Origin: Gigantopelta aegis | Lineage: Eukaryota > Mollusca > Gastropoda > Neomphalida > Peltospiridae | DNA length: 64,000 nt | Direction: 5' to 3' | Assembly (NCBI RefSeq): GCF_016097555.1 | Contig: NC_054699.1 | Location: 3,422,539-3,486,538 of the forward strand | Shown here: in pieces, positions 44,557-55,915 of the stretch | Numbering within the stretch: position 1 is the stretch's first letter | Layout of the letters: each line of letters begins with the position of its first letter | The notes under the pieces: generated by a model | Seen by the model: the letters and a program-made list of their open reading frames with translations, nothing else | Told to the model about the DNA's origin: nothing | Database searches by the model: none | Translations under genes and position numbers: made by a program

Positions 44557-45079
44557 GGGGAATAGCTTCCACGGCTGGTGGTTTGAGCTATCCTGTCTTG
44601 GAACAATGCACACCAAAGATCAACTGCTGCTTCTGGAAAAAACATGTAGCGGGTTTCCTCTCTAAGACTACGAGTAAAATATTCAAACAAGTCAATGCGC
44701 TCTAATGGTGTCGGGTGGGGGCGGGGGTACGTAGCTCAGTGGTACAGCGCTCGCCTGATGCGCGATCGATCTAGGATCGATTCCCGTCGGTGGGCCCATT
44801 GAGCTATTTCTCGTTCAAACTAGAGCTACGCAACTGGTGTAACAAAGGCCGTGGTATGTACTATCCTGTCTATGGGATGGTGCATATAAAAGATCCCTTG
44901 CTGCTAATCGAAAAGAGTAGCCCATGAAGTGGTGACAGCGGGTTTCCTCTCTCAATGTATGTGTGGTTCTTAACGATATGTCCGACGCCATATAACCGTA
45001 CATAAAATGTGTTGAGTGCGTCGTTAAATAAAACATTTCCTTCGTTCCTAGTGGTGTCGTTAAACAAAACAAACATTAG
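44557..45079 (+). mobile_element. SINE-1 interrupted by SINE-2 (44714-45047)
   Basis: Outer pieces are 44557-44713 and 45048-45079 ('gtcgttaaacaaaacaaac'). The inner SINE-2 has a tRNA-like head 'tacgtagctcagtggtacag' and tail 'gcgtcgttaaataaaacatt'. The break carries 'cta(a/g)tggtgtcg' on both sides (44702-44713, 45048-45059). The TNF ligand transcript would run into this as 3' UTR or just beyond. Confidence 0.88.
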
Positions 45080-45116
45080 ATGAACAGCGAACAGTAATAG
45101 TCTCTAGTGGGAACTA

Positions 45117-45523
45117 TTAAATCATGTAAATTCCGAAGTACGTCGACTGTGGCTGTTTGACAAGTCTATCCACCGACGACGTCCTCACCATCACCGTGGC
45201 CCCGACCTCCAGATGGTAGACAGCACCGATGTAGGATGGCGCGAAGGCGGGCTTCCCTCGTCGGACGTTACACGTCGACTGCGGGTTGGACGACAGCTCT
45301 TGGACTGTGGACATTGGTGTCGTGGGAACGCGTTTGTACAGGTTATGATAAAGTTTGGCGTGCTCGATTTCCTTAGTCTGGTTGCTGTAAAACACGACAT
45401 TGCTGTAGATGAAATAGTACCCTTCTTTCTCCACCCAAATCCCTTCCTCAACGACACTGAGTCCGTCTTTCACAAACGATCTCTTCCCATTTGTTTTCCA
45501 CCGGAGAGTCGAGATAAGTTTAT
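45117..45523 (-). CDS. TNF ligand exon 4: TNF homology domain
   Basis: 407 nt including TAA. Acceptor 'ggtgtttttttcag'. Begins DKLISTLRWK, with the core GYYFIYSNVVF and terminal strand TYFGIYMI. The single Cys in STCNVRR leaves no intradomain disulfide. Confidence 0.92.
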
Positions 45524-48355
45524 CTGAAAAAAACACCAAACCCAGGATTATTAAACTATATATTTAGGGTATTTGAGGAAATTCTACGTAATACGTAAAA
45601 TAAATGAAATGAAGCGTTTTATTTCATAACTTTACCGTTTTACAGAGTAGCAAATCCATGCGCATTTCGCAATACTAAGTATCTTGTTATTATTAATGAT
45701 ATTTATTGGTATCTTTTAACATCGCTTCGTTTGTTTACATTGTATGTACCTAGTTATTGCAGCTTTTTATACAGAATGTACCAAGATTGTTGTAGTCCAG
45801 AGCAGTGCATCTGAAAATAATACATTGTTTTTATTGTTATTCAGCTGCATTTATCGATGTAAATAGACAAAGTTAAAAGTTGATGCTTGTACTGTCTAAC
45901 AGACACCACTAGAGCACACTGATTTATTAATCGTCGGCTATGTGATGTCAAACATTTGATAATTCTGACAGTCTTGAAGAGGATACATTTTTTTTCACTA
46001 GAGGCAAGGGATCTTTTATAGATACTTACCCACAGATAAACATACAGACGGACACATAGACAGTCTGGATGGATGGGGTATAACGAATATGTATTATGCT
46101 AAGAAAACGTAAAATCGTAAAATCTATTACAGGCGTTACCTTTCCAGATTTTCTGGATTTTTAACTGGGAGTGCTTTCTGTGGTATTCGCACAATACATG
46201 ACAAGCATTTTCAACGGATCTGTATATTTTACTTACAGTATCCTCATCATTTATACTTTTAATATCTGAATTTGAGCTGGATGCTAAAAAGTATTAGGAC
46301 TTTCGACAAAAGTCTGTCTTTCCAGGCGCGTGTACGGTGGGGGGGGGGGGGGGGGTCGGAGGGGTTCGGGGTTTAACTAGCATTATGAAAATTGCATTTT
46401 ATTTCTTGGAATTACAAACACCAATATGGCACACAAACACTTTGGATGTACGGAAATGGATAACATTTAAGTAATGTCTGATTTCAGCAATAAAAAACGC
46501 GGATCTAATAGTGAAAACGACGCCGTGTAGACATCAACAACTAGGGTCTGCCACTTTAAATCCCACCTTTATCATAGCTGAGCATAACTAGTCTGAACGC
46601 GACCGAGACTACATTGTTTTAAATCCCACCTTTGTCATAGCTGATCATAACTAGTTATTGGAGCGGTTTTACAGAATGTGCCAAGATTCTTATTCTGACA
46701 ACAGTCTGAACGCGACCGAGACTACATTGTTTTAAATCCCACCTTTGTCATAGCTTATCACAACTAGTTATTGGAGCGGTTTTACAGAATGTGCCAAGAT
46801 TCTTATTCTGACAACAGTCTGAAAGCGACCGAGTCTACATTGTTTTAAATCCTACCTTTGTCATAGCTGATCATAATTAGTTATTGTTTTACAGAATGTG
46901 CCAAGATTCTTATTCTGACAACAGTCTGAAAGCGACCGAGACTACATTGTTTTAAATCCTACCTTTGTCATAGTTGATCACAACTAGTTATTGGAGCGGG
47001 GTTTTACAGAATGTGCCAAGATTCTTATTCTGACAACAGTCTGAAAGCGACCGAGACTACATTGTTTTAAATCCCACCTTTGTCATAGCTGATCATAACT
47101 AGTTATTGTTTTACAGAATGTGCCAAGATTCTTATTCTGACAACAGTCTGAAAGCGACCGAGACTACATTGTTTTAAATCCCACCTTTGTCATAGCTGAT
47201 CATAACTAGTTATTGGAGCGGGTTTTTACAGAATGTGCCAAGATTCTTATTCTGACAACAGTCTGAAAGCGACCGAGACTAACATTGTTTTAAATCTCAC
47301 CTTTGTCATAGCTGATCATAACTAGTTATTGGAGCTTTTTTTACAGAATGTGCCAAGATTCTTATTCTGACAACAGTCTGAAAGCGACCGAGACTACATT
47401 GTTTTAAATCCCACCTTTGTCATAGCTGATCATAACTAGTTATTGTTTTACAGAATGTGCCAAGATTCTTATTCTGACAACAGTCTGAAAGCGACCGAGA
47501 CTAACATTGTTTTAAATCCCACCTTTGTCATAGCTGATCATAACTAGTTATTGGAGCTTTTTTTTACAGAATGTGCCAAGATTCTTATTCTGACAACAGT
47601 CTGAAAGCGACCGAGACTACATTGTTTTAAATCCCACCTTTGTCATAGCTGATCATAACTAGTTATTGTTTTACAGAATGTGCCAAGATTCTTATTCTGA
47701 CAACAGTCTGAAAGCGACCGAGACTAACATTGTTTTAAATCCCACCTTTGTCATAGCTGATCATAACTAGTTACTAGAGCGTTTTTTTTACAGAATGTGC
47801 CAAGATTCTTATTCTGACAACAGTCTGAAAGCGACCGAGACTACATTGTTTTAAATCCCACCTTTGTCGTACCGCGCATCAGGGTCCATCTGAAGATGAG
47901 CAGCGGGTTTCTGTTGAGTTTTGTCTTCGTTTACAACAGCAGCAACTTTCCTCACCCTCTGGAGATGGTTATCTGAAATAACATTACGAACTAAGTGTAA
48001 TACGTGGTCTATAATACGTTTACAACAGCAGCAACTTTCCTCACCCTCTGGAGATGGTCATCTGAAATAACATTACGAACTAAGTGTAATACGTGGTCTA
48101 TAATACGTATACAACAGCAGCAACTTTCCTCACCCTCTGGAGATGGTAGTCTGAAATAACGTTACGAACTAAGTGTAATACGTGGTCTATAATACTTTTT
48201 TTTAAAACAAGACATAACACACACACACACACACAAATACACACACATACACAGACACACAGACACACACACAATACACAAACATACACACATACATACA
48301 CAAACACAGACACATACACACAATATACAGTGTTGTATCAGTCTTACTATATCAT

Positions 48356-48415
<60 letters not shown>

Positions 48416-51400
48416 GCTTTTTCTCTGTGTCACTCGCTGTTTCGTTGTCTGTATCTGTCTCTCTCCATCTCTGTGTCTCGATCTGTCTCTCACCCTGTCT
48501 GTTTCGCTCTCTCCCCGTTCGTCTGTTTCTCTCTCCTACCCCCTCTCCGTCTGTATATGTATGCGCGGGTGCGCATGTATGCGCGAGTGCACATGTATGC
48601 GCGGGTGCGCGTGTGTGCATTCATACGTTCATGTGTGTGTATGTGTTTGCCTGTGTATATGTGTATGTTAACAGGTGACGTAACTTACCATGCTTTATAT
48701 CTCTTTCATAGTTATCTTCCAGGTGCTGAAAATATACAATTACAACAATGCAATTGCCACCTTATAATGTCAGACGCATGGAGTGCATATTGTGTAGGGA
48801 TATGCTTAGTCTTGTAACAAATAACGTCTAGTATAAAATGAAAGGATTGCTTACCGATAAGTCAGCACATTCCTTAATTATAGGCTATTAACGTCGTGTT
48901 TATAAGGATACACCCTACATATTTTACCTATTCTAAATCTGTTTTTCTTGACATACCCGTGAAATCTGAACTACAAAACCGTATCTCTGTACAACGTAGA
49001 GTCGAATAGGCATTTGGCAAACTAGTGATTCCATGAATCCCTGTCTAGTACCTCGTCTATAGGAGGACAGCCACTGTAGTATCTCTGTCTAGTGCCTCGT
49101 CTATAGAACAGCCACTCCAGTATCTCTGTCTAGTACCTCGTCTATAGGAGGACAGCCACTCCAGTATCTCTATCTAGTACCTCGTCTATAGGAGAACAGC
49201 CACTCCAGTATCTCTATCTAGTACCTCGTCTATAGGAGGACAGCCACTCCAGTATCCCTATCTAGTACCTCGTCTATAGGAGAACAGCCACTCCAGTATC
49301 TCTATCTAGTACCTCGTATATAGGAGAACAGCCACTCCAGTATCTCTATCTAGTACCTCGTCTATAGGAGGACAGCCACTCCAGTATCTCTATCTAGTAC
49401 CTCGTCTATAGGAGAACAGCCACTCCAGTATCTCTATCTAGTACCTCGTCTATAGGACAGCCACTCCAGTATCTCTATCTAGTACCTCGTCTATAGGAGG
49501 ACAGCCACTCCAGTATCTCTATCTAGTACCTCGTCTATAGGAGAACAGCCACTCCAGTATCTCTATCTAGTACCTCGTCTATAGGAGGACAGCCACTCCA
49601 GTATCCCTATCTAGTACCTCGTCTATAGGAGAACAGCCACTCCAGTATCTCTATCTAGTACCTCGTCTATAGGAGAACAGCCACTCCAGTGTCTCTATCT
49701 AGTACCTCGTCTATAGGAGGACAGCCACTCCAGTGTCTCTATCTAGTACCTCGTCTATAGGAGGACAGCCACTCCAGTGTCTCTATCTAGTACCTCGTCT
49801 ATAGGAGAACAGCCACTCCAGTATCTCTATCTAGTACCTCGTCTATAGGACAGCCACTCCAGTATCTCTATCTAGTACCTCGTCTATAGGAGAACAGCCA
49901 CTCCAGTATCTCTAGTACCTCGTCTATAGGAGGACAGCCACTCCAGTATCTCTATCTAGTACCTCGTCTATAGGAGAACAGCCACTCCAGCATCTCTATC
50001 TAGTACCTCGTCTATAGGAGAACAGCCACTCCAGTATCTCTGTCTAGTACCTCGTCTATAGGAGAACAGCCACTCCAGTATCTCTATCTAGTGTCTCGTC
50101 TATAGGACAGCCACTCCAGTATCTCTATCTAGTACCTCGTCTATAGGAGGACAGCCACTCCAGTATCTCTATCTAGTACCTCGTCTATAGGAGGACAGCC
50201 ACTCCAGTATCTCTATCTAGTACCTCGTCTATAGGAGAACAGCCACTCCAGTATCTCTATCTAATACCTCGTCTATAGGAGGACAGCCACTCCAGTATCT
50301 CTAGTACCTCGTCTATAGGAGGACAGCCACTCCAGTATCTCTATCTAGTGCATCGTCTATAGGAGGACAGCCACTCCAGTATCTCTATCTAGTACCTCGT
50401 CTATAGGAGAACAGCCACTCCAGTATCTCTGTCTAGTACCTCGTCCATAGGAGGACAGCCACTCCAGTATCTCTGTCTAGTACCTCGTCCATAGGAGGAC
50501 AGCCACTTCAGTATCTCTGTCTAGTGCCTCGTCCATAGGAGAACAGCCACTCCAGTATCTCTATCTAGTGCCTCGTCCATAGGAGGACAGCCACTCCAGT
50601 ATCTCTGTCTAGTACCTCGTCCATAGGAGGACAGCCACTTCAGTATCTCTGTCTAGTGCCTCGTCCATAGGAGAACAGCCACTCCAGTATCTCTATCTAG
50701 TGCCTCGTCCATAGGAGGACAGCCACTCCAGTATCTCTATCTAGTGCCTCGTCCATAGGAGAACAGCCACTCCAGTATCTCTATCTAGTGCCTCGTCTAT
50801 AGGAGGACAGCCACTCCAGTATCTCTATCTAGTGCCTCGTCTATAGGAGGACAGCCACTCCAGTATCTCTATCTAGTGTCTCGTCTATAGGAGGACAGCC
50901 ACTCCAGTATATCTAGTAACTCGTCTATAGGAGGACAGCCACTCCCAAGGTGATCCTTTACTGGACATTACATCCTTTTGAAGGCAAACCCTAATATATT
51001 TCACAACAAATCATCATATGAAATGTTCCAAGTATATTTCATTTAATAACAGTAAACATTTTTATTATTTACATCACACCTTTGCTTTAAATGAAAAGTG
51101 TGGAGTTCCTATATAGCATCATTGCATGCTTGAGCTAAGGATTCCTCTTTATGCTAATGTGAACATCCATATTTCCGGAAACTGTCGATCAAACCGATCA
51201 GTGCCATTTTTCGATTAAAGAAGATTAACTGTTTTCGACTAGTGTTCGTTATCATTATTCGTAGGTTTGCAAAACCACAAAGTAGTTCAATATGTTCTCA
51301 AATGGAAATGCATTTTGAATAATTGAATCGTATCGATAAATGTTACAGTTATGACAAAATAAATTTACCTTTCGCATAATACTACGAATACGTTCCCCGT

Positions 51401-51629
51401 AGCCATCGTAACAGCAAGACGAAGAACCATTGACGGTTTTGTTGGTTGCAGTGACGTCACAGCACGTCTCTTCTGGTTTACATGTGACCTTGTGACAGAT
51501 CTCCGAGTTACTGAAGATGGTAGAGTGCGGTTTCGTGTACAGCTGTGATGTTTTAAACACCAGGACAGAGAGCAGCATCACATTTGTAACCATCAGGAAA
51601 ATGGCCACAGTCTGACGAAATGGAAACAT
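45117..51629 (-). CDS. TNF-superfamily ligand (type II membrane cytokine), four coding exons
   Basis: Exons, 5' to 3': 51629-51369, 48725-48689, 47972-47862 and 45523-45117. Splice phases are 0, 1, 1 and all introns are GT-AG. The coding total is 816 nt, 271 residues. Residues 1-6 are cytosolic (R5), 7-25 a membrane anchor (TVAIFLMVTNVMLLSVLVF), about 45-80 a Cys-rich stalk (CHKVTC, ETCCDV, SSCC) with sequons NKT and NGS, and 106-109 is basic (RVRK), a possible cleavage region. The TNF homology domain starts at KPAAHL (121-126) and includes GIWVEKEGYYFIYSNVVF, ending STYFGIYMI. Such ligands trimerise and bind TNF receptors. An acceptor (tttttttacag) at 51648-51650 with frame open to it (18 nt before the ATG) means an upstream exon exists, either 5' UTR or extra cytosolic coding. 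Only one Cys is in the last exon. The subfamily is not assignable. Confidence 0.85.
45524..46545 (-). other. TNF ligand intron 3, 3' part, with SINE-1 remnant (45891-46055)
   Basis: 45524-45795 is collinear with 63536-63860 of the second gene ('attctacgtaatacgtaaaa', 'gcgttttatttcataacttt', 'atacagaatgtaccaag'). An approximately 750-bp insertion follows that the second copy lacks. It carries a SINE-1 piece and a G-run at 46337-46356. Confidence 0.7.
46546..47861 (-). repeat. about 112-bp tandem array in intron 3, about 12 copies, carrying exon-3 donor copies
   Basis: Each unit reads on the plus strand 'tttaaatcccacctttgtca' ... 'gaatgtgccaagattcttat' ... 'gacaacagtctgaaagcgac'. In gene orientation this contains TATGACAAAG|GTGGGATTT, against TACGACAAAG|GTGGGATTT at the real donor (47862). 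Units without 'ggagcgg' are about 7 bp shorter. The array runs without a gap into the exon end. Confidence 0.95.
47862..47972 (-). CDS. TNF ligand exon 3: start of the TNF homology domain
   Basis: 111 nt. Acceptor 'gttatttcag', donor GACAAAG|GTGGGA, phase 1 at both ends. Encodes NHLQRVRKVAAVVNEDK then KPAAHLQMDP, the first beta strand of the TNF fold. It is flanked on one side by copies of its acceptor and on the other by copies of its donor. Confidence 0.82.
47973..48190 (-). repeat. 89-bp duplications of the exon-3 acceptor in intron 2
   Basis: 'gatggt(t/c/g)' + 'ctgaaataac' junctions lie at 47972, 48061 and 48150, exactly 89 bp apart. Each upstream copy holds a 'ttatttcag' acceptor and the first about 45 nt of exon 3 (CATCTCCAGAGGGTGAGGAA). 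The copied reading frame meets TAG shortly after it leaves exon homology. Confidence 0.93.
48213..48680. repeat. (CA)n, (CT)n and TG-rich microsatellites in intron 2
   Basis: CA-rich 48213-48322, CT 48357-48415 then degenerate CT to 48560. A 20-bp phrase of the 'tgcgcgggtgcgcatgta' type is repeated three times (48560-48612). Confidence 0.9.
48689..48725 (-). CDS. TNF ligand exon 2, 37-nt microexon
   Basis: Acceptor 'gtatattttcag' and a perfect donor CATG|GTAAGT. It encodes HLEDNYERDIKH plus the first base of an Asp codon. It was found by splice signals and phase because it is too short for ORF detection. The acidic/basic content suits the stalk. Confidence 0.75.
49038..50945. repeat. 44-bp minisatellite in TNF ligand intron 1, about 43 copies
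   Basis: The unit is 'atctctatctagtacctcgt' + 'ctataggaggacagccactc' + 'cagt'. Variants include gaggac/gagaac, ctatct/ctgtct, acctcg/gcctcg, clustered in blocks, and short 38-bp units. A block at about 50430-50580 is repeated nearly exactly at about 50555-50700, a higher-order duplication. Confidence 0.98.
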
Positions 51630-51647
51630 TCTGCGTGTAGAATGAAA
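51369..51647 (-). CDS. TNF ligand exon 1: anchor and Cys-rich stalk
   Basis: Donor GCGAAAG|GTAAAT (phase 0). The acceptor at the upstream side follows a T-rich tract. Coding is taken from the ATG at 51629; the six codons before it (51647-51630) are open and lack a Met. The predicted junction joins MRK to HLED of exon 2. Confidence 0.8.
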
Positions 51648-51650
51648 CTG

Positions 51651-52309
51651 TAAAAAAAGGAGAATTTAGCTCGCAGCTAGGGAGTTACTCTGTAAAATAA
51701 GATATTTAACATAAATAAGTAAGATAAGAAGACAATTAGAAAGTAACCAGTGCAAGCAAGTACATAGTATTTTGATACTAGTTTTGGTGTCGGGAGGAAT
51801 TTGAAACTGTGCCATTGTATTCCTTTTAGGTCATTCACATTAGGAACTAAAGTAATAAAGTTTTGTAGGAGGCAGAAGGAGCTGCATTAATGCCATGGTT
51901 AACTAATCCCTTAATTAACCAATTTTGACTTAGTGAAGTTTAAATAGTTTTGATGTCGAACACTGATGGAAATCAAAGATACCAACTTAGCAGAATCAAT
52001 GCAACATTCCATCAAAAGTATATAAGGGATCTTTGATTAACCAATGTTTGTTTTCATAACCAAGAAACATGTTTGAAATCTAGATTAACTAACGTACTTC
52101 TCTGATTAACCCTTTATCTTCTATATGCACTTTAGTTTGGTGTCGGATGGAAATTAAATTTCATACATTTCATCAGTATAATTTTAGTGAACACGTTATA
52201 CCACACCTAGATATATATTTTAGTGCTTTCTTCATCATTATACTTTATTAAGAAATGACAGTCATAACTCTTTCTGACTTTGCAGATATTTAAAGATGCC
52301 CTCCAAAAC
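51651..52309. other. upstream of TNF ligand exon 1, no element recognised
   Basis: AT-rich. It is either an intron to an unseen 5' exon or the promoter-proximal region. No convincing TATA box or first exon could be chosen. Confidence 0.45.
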
Positions 52310-53285
52310 AACAAACAAAAAACCAAATCATCGCATATCAACTCTGGCCTTACAATGAACAACTGTATAGTGTAAACAAATAGTCAGTTTCAATTAGGTC
52401 TACAATTGAAAATATGAACATGAATAACAAAAACCCAAATCTAGGTATACCCACTCTGGCCTTACAGTGAACAACTCTATAGTCTAAACAAATATTCTGT
52501 TTCAATTAGGTCTACAATTGAAAATATGAACATGAATAACAAACAATCATTATTTTTAATGTACTATACAGAACATTGTGTTTAAATAAAATGTTAATAT
52601 AGCTGGTTTCACTACATTGGCAGAGTGTGTACACATGCATTTAGGTGAATTCGAGGAAGTGCTTCGTCGGAAAAGTTTTAAAACTTGATATCCTGTAATG
52701 CAATTTCCTGTTTTCTACAAGTAAAATTCATCGTGACAAATGGTTGTGAATGCTACACTTTTATTGCCATTTTTTATATATATATTTATATACATGTGTA
52801 TTATACTATTTAATCTGAATATCGGTATTATAGACACCACAGTCATGACGATGTGCCAAAATAATTAATTACAACGAACAACGGTTTGGTCTAATCAAAT
52901 AATGTGTTGCAATTACAATCACAAATATGAATTATAATTGAAAATAATAATGTTAAATTAAAATATAAAAAACAGAGGAGAAAATGAAATATCTCATTTT
53001 GTAATGTATTATTTTAAATTACTATGTAGAACACATGTTAAATTAGAACTGGGTGAACTCATTTAGTATCGTTTACTAAAATTCATGGGGAGTTCCCCTG
53101 GAACCTTTTTAAACTAAATGTCCTGAAATGCAGTTTCCTGCATTCTACATGTAACATCAATTTATCATGATAAACATAAACGTACGAGATAGGTGGGGTG
53201 GGGGTGGGGGGGGGGGGGGGGGTGGTGGTTGTGTAGAGGGTGGAAAGCCTCACAGGGCTGGAGAAATCCTCACATTCGGGCAACC
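52310..53285 (+). repeat. direct duplication, copy 1
   Basis: 52440-53280 aligns with 55105-55912: 'aaatctaggtatacccactc', 'gtttcactacattggcagag', 'gaggaagtgcttcg/acc', 'cctgtaatgcaatttcctgt', 'acgtacgagataggtgg' and 'tggaaagcctcacagggctg'. A third partial copy of the first 120 bp lies at 52320-52440. G-run at 53196-53228. Confidence 0.9.
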
Positions 53286-53455
53286 CACAGTAAGGTCTGC
53301 CCGCCTGGCGACCGATTTAAAAAAAAAAAAATTAATCAGTAATTAATAAATAAATAAAAGTACAGCTATGTAGCCTACTTTGCACCATGAAAAAGTGTAG
53401 GTCTGCTTTTACATATAAACATATGCCCAATATAAAAATAGGTGTAGGGGGGGGG
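53286..53455 (-). repeat. dispersed repeat, inverted copy of 1992-2160
   Basis: 'gcccgcctggcgaccgattt', A-run, 'gtacagctatgtagcctact', 'ttttacatataaacatatgc'. It ends in a G-run (53447-53459). Confidence 0.8.
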
Positions 53456-53459
53456 GGGG

Positions 53460-54109
53460 CAATGAAATTGTTATAACTGTGTAAGCAAAGGTCGTAGCAT
53501 AGCACACGACCCCTCCCCCTCTCTCCAAATGTTTCTATTACATCTCTCTGTGTAGTAAAATAAGCAGTATGCAAATATGTTATTTAATTAGGTCCACAGA
53601 GGTCAAAAGGTCATGATGATTGAACAAATTTGATAAGTTTTGTATTACACAAATTTAGTTCAATTTGAGACAAGTAAATGACCAACAGACAATGTTATTG
53701 CCATAATTCTGTAAAAACTTAGTAAATATGAAAATACGTCTTCAGAATCTTTTCAAATTAAAATATGGAAAGTGAAACATTAACATTGTTTATAATAACA
53801 TGATCAAAGCATCGAAATCATTAATTATATGCAAATTACATCAAAGTATGCAAGACTTTCAACCACCAATATAAATTACAAACGATTACAAAAAATAATG
53901 TTCTTTCAAATTCAGCCATGGTGGTTATATCTTTGAACGTCATTTTCTCAATTATTGCCGGGTTACAGAAAGTCTACCCTCACTTTTCTGTCTACCCACA
54001 GAGTGTACTTATTTAATATGAAGAATCACTTAAGGGACATTTTATGCACACGGGGATCACAACCCATTTTTGGGGGTACACTACATTAGTTTCAACCTCT
54101 GGTGTATAT
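53460..54109. other. non-coding spacer
   Basis: AT-rich. No gene recognised. Confidence 0.5.
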
Positions 54110-54290
54110 TGCATAACAATTGTATAACAAATAAAAGTGTATTTATTTATTGTCAATGGATAATAGTATTTGTACAAAAAAATCAATATCACCAAACACA
54201 GCCACGTCTATTTTTACACCGTAAATATTTCACTGTGCACCTCGAACTTTATCACGGAACTCTCTTCTTTGATACAATGCAACCTACAGT
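54110..54290 (-). repeat. dispersed repeat, inverted copy of 31855-32030
   Basis: 'aaataaaagtgtatttattt', 'attgtcaatggataatagta', 'gtgcacctcgaac' and 'acggaactctcttctttg' are the complement of 31860-32025. Confidence 0.75.
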
Positions 54291-54492
54291 ATGTACCTCG
54301 GTAAGTAGCCCAAGTATTCGGTATGAAATAATCGGTACAGCAGTATATCTTCGGACCCCTTCGTCAGTTTTCATTATTTTAAAACAGTTAAAGAAAATGA
54401 AATGTGTTTTAATTATGGATACTACAAGTGAAATTTGTACTGATCGACAATTTGTTTTGTTTAAACGCGAATATAGGCGAATGGTATACTAA

Positions 54493-54620
54493 TGGTCAGT
54501 GCGGGATTAACAACGTAGCAGATGTAGGAAATGCTACGGGCCCCGCGCCTTCAGGGGCCCCGCGGATCTCCTTTTTTTTTTTTTTTTAGTTTAGTTTAGA
54601 TTAGTTTAGTTTAGTTTAAA
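54493..54620 (+). repeat. possible DNA transposon terminus and (AGTTT)n
   Basis: 'ggtcagtgcgggattaacaa' followed by 'gggccccgcgccttcaggg' resembles hAT-type termini ('cagtg...ggattaa...ggccc') that I know from invertebrates. The opposite end was not found. A T-run and TAGTT repeats follow (54571-54617). Confidence 0.35.
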
Positions 54621-55094
54621 CTTTATACAGCACGAGCGCGGCGTGCTAAAAGTGAAGGGCGCGTGCAATCGATAGATAGAAATTCTGCCCCGGCATAAAA
54701 ACGCATGCGCGACTGTGTTGTCATCGGTAATTTGATACGCTGGTATTATAAACACATTTTACCGTAAACCTTTTTTGAGTTGCCCACTCTAATTATAGTG
54801 CCCCTCCCTCTTTATCGAAATTTTATTAGATGTTGGCGTGTGTATGATAGCACACTCACACGCACAAATATATCATATTTATGCACGCGCACACAGACAC
54901 AAACGCAAAGGTACCCACGACAGGCGAGTTGCAAAAGGTTTCTGATGAGACCACACCACCTTACGTTTTCTCAGTCTCGATCGTTGTGCCGTCTTGCTAT
55001 CAACAGCTCAAGAAACAATTCACGTAGGCTACAGGTCTCGGAGATAGCCGAGGATATCCCACTGATGCTGATCGGAATTGAACGACAAACCGTA

Positions 55095-55915
55095 AACAAA
55101 AAACCAAATCTAGGTATACCCACTCTGGCCTTACAATGAACAACTGTATAGTCTAAACAAATAGTTAGTTTCAATTAGGTCTACAATTGAAAATATGAAC
55201 ATGAATAAAAAACAATCTATTATTTTTAATGTACTATACAGAACATTGTGTTTAAATAAAATGTTAATATAGCTGGTTTCACTACATTGGCAGAGTGTGT
55301 ACACATGCATTTAGGTGAATTCGAGGAAGTGCTTCACCGGGAAGTTTTAAAACTTTATATCCTGTAATGCAATTTCCTGTTTTCTACAAGTAAACTTCAT
55401 CGTGACAAATGGTTGTGAATGCTACACTTTTATTGCCATGTTTATATATATACATGTGTATTATACTATTTAATCTGAAGATCGGTATTATAGACACCAC
55501 AGTCATGACGATGTGCCAAAATAATTACCTACAACGAACAACTGTTTGGTCTAATCAAATAATGTGTTGCAATTAAAATCGCAAATATGAATTTTAATTG
55601 AAAATAATAATTGAAAAAAGAAAAAACAGAGGAAATGTTTTTGTAATGTATTATTTTATATCATTATACACATGTTAAATTAAAACTGGGTTAACTCATT
55701 TAGTAACGTTTACTAAAATTCTTGGGGAGTTCCCCTGGAACCTTTTTAAACTAAATGTCCTGAAATGCAATTTCCTGCATTCTACATATAACATCAATTT
55801 ATCATGATAAACATAAACGTACGAGACAGGGGGGTGGGGGGGGGGGGGGGGGTGGTTGTGTAGAGGGTGGAAAGCCTCACAGGGCTGGAGAAATCCTCAC
55901 ATTCGGGCAAAAACG
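55095..55915 (+). repeat. direct duplication, copy 2
   Basis: Partner of 52440-53280. It continues past 55915 with 'gatattcgagcaaaatgagc' (repeat F), whereas copy 1 continues into another repeat. The right breakpoint is at 'attcgggcaa'. Confidence 0.9.

Noticed and set aside
46546-47861. Intron-3 repeat units considered as repeated coding exons
   Set aside because: Each unit has a donor-like site and a possible 'tttcag' acceptor, but the frame required by exon phase meets TAA in the unit, so they cannot be in-frame exons.
42586-50945. Regular repeat arrays (64, 112 and 44 bp) considered as CRISPR
   Set aside because: Units are head-to-tail without unique spacers, in a eukaryotic intron context. 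They are minisatellites.
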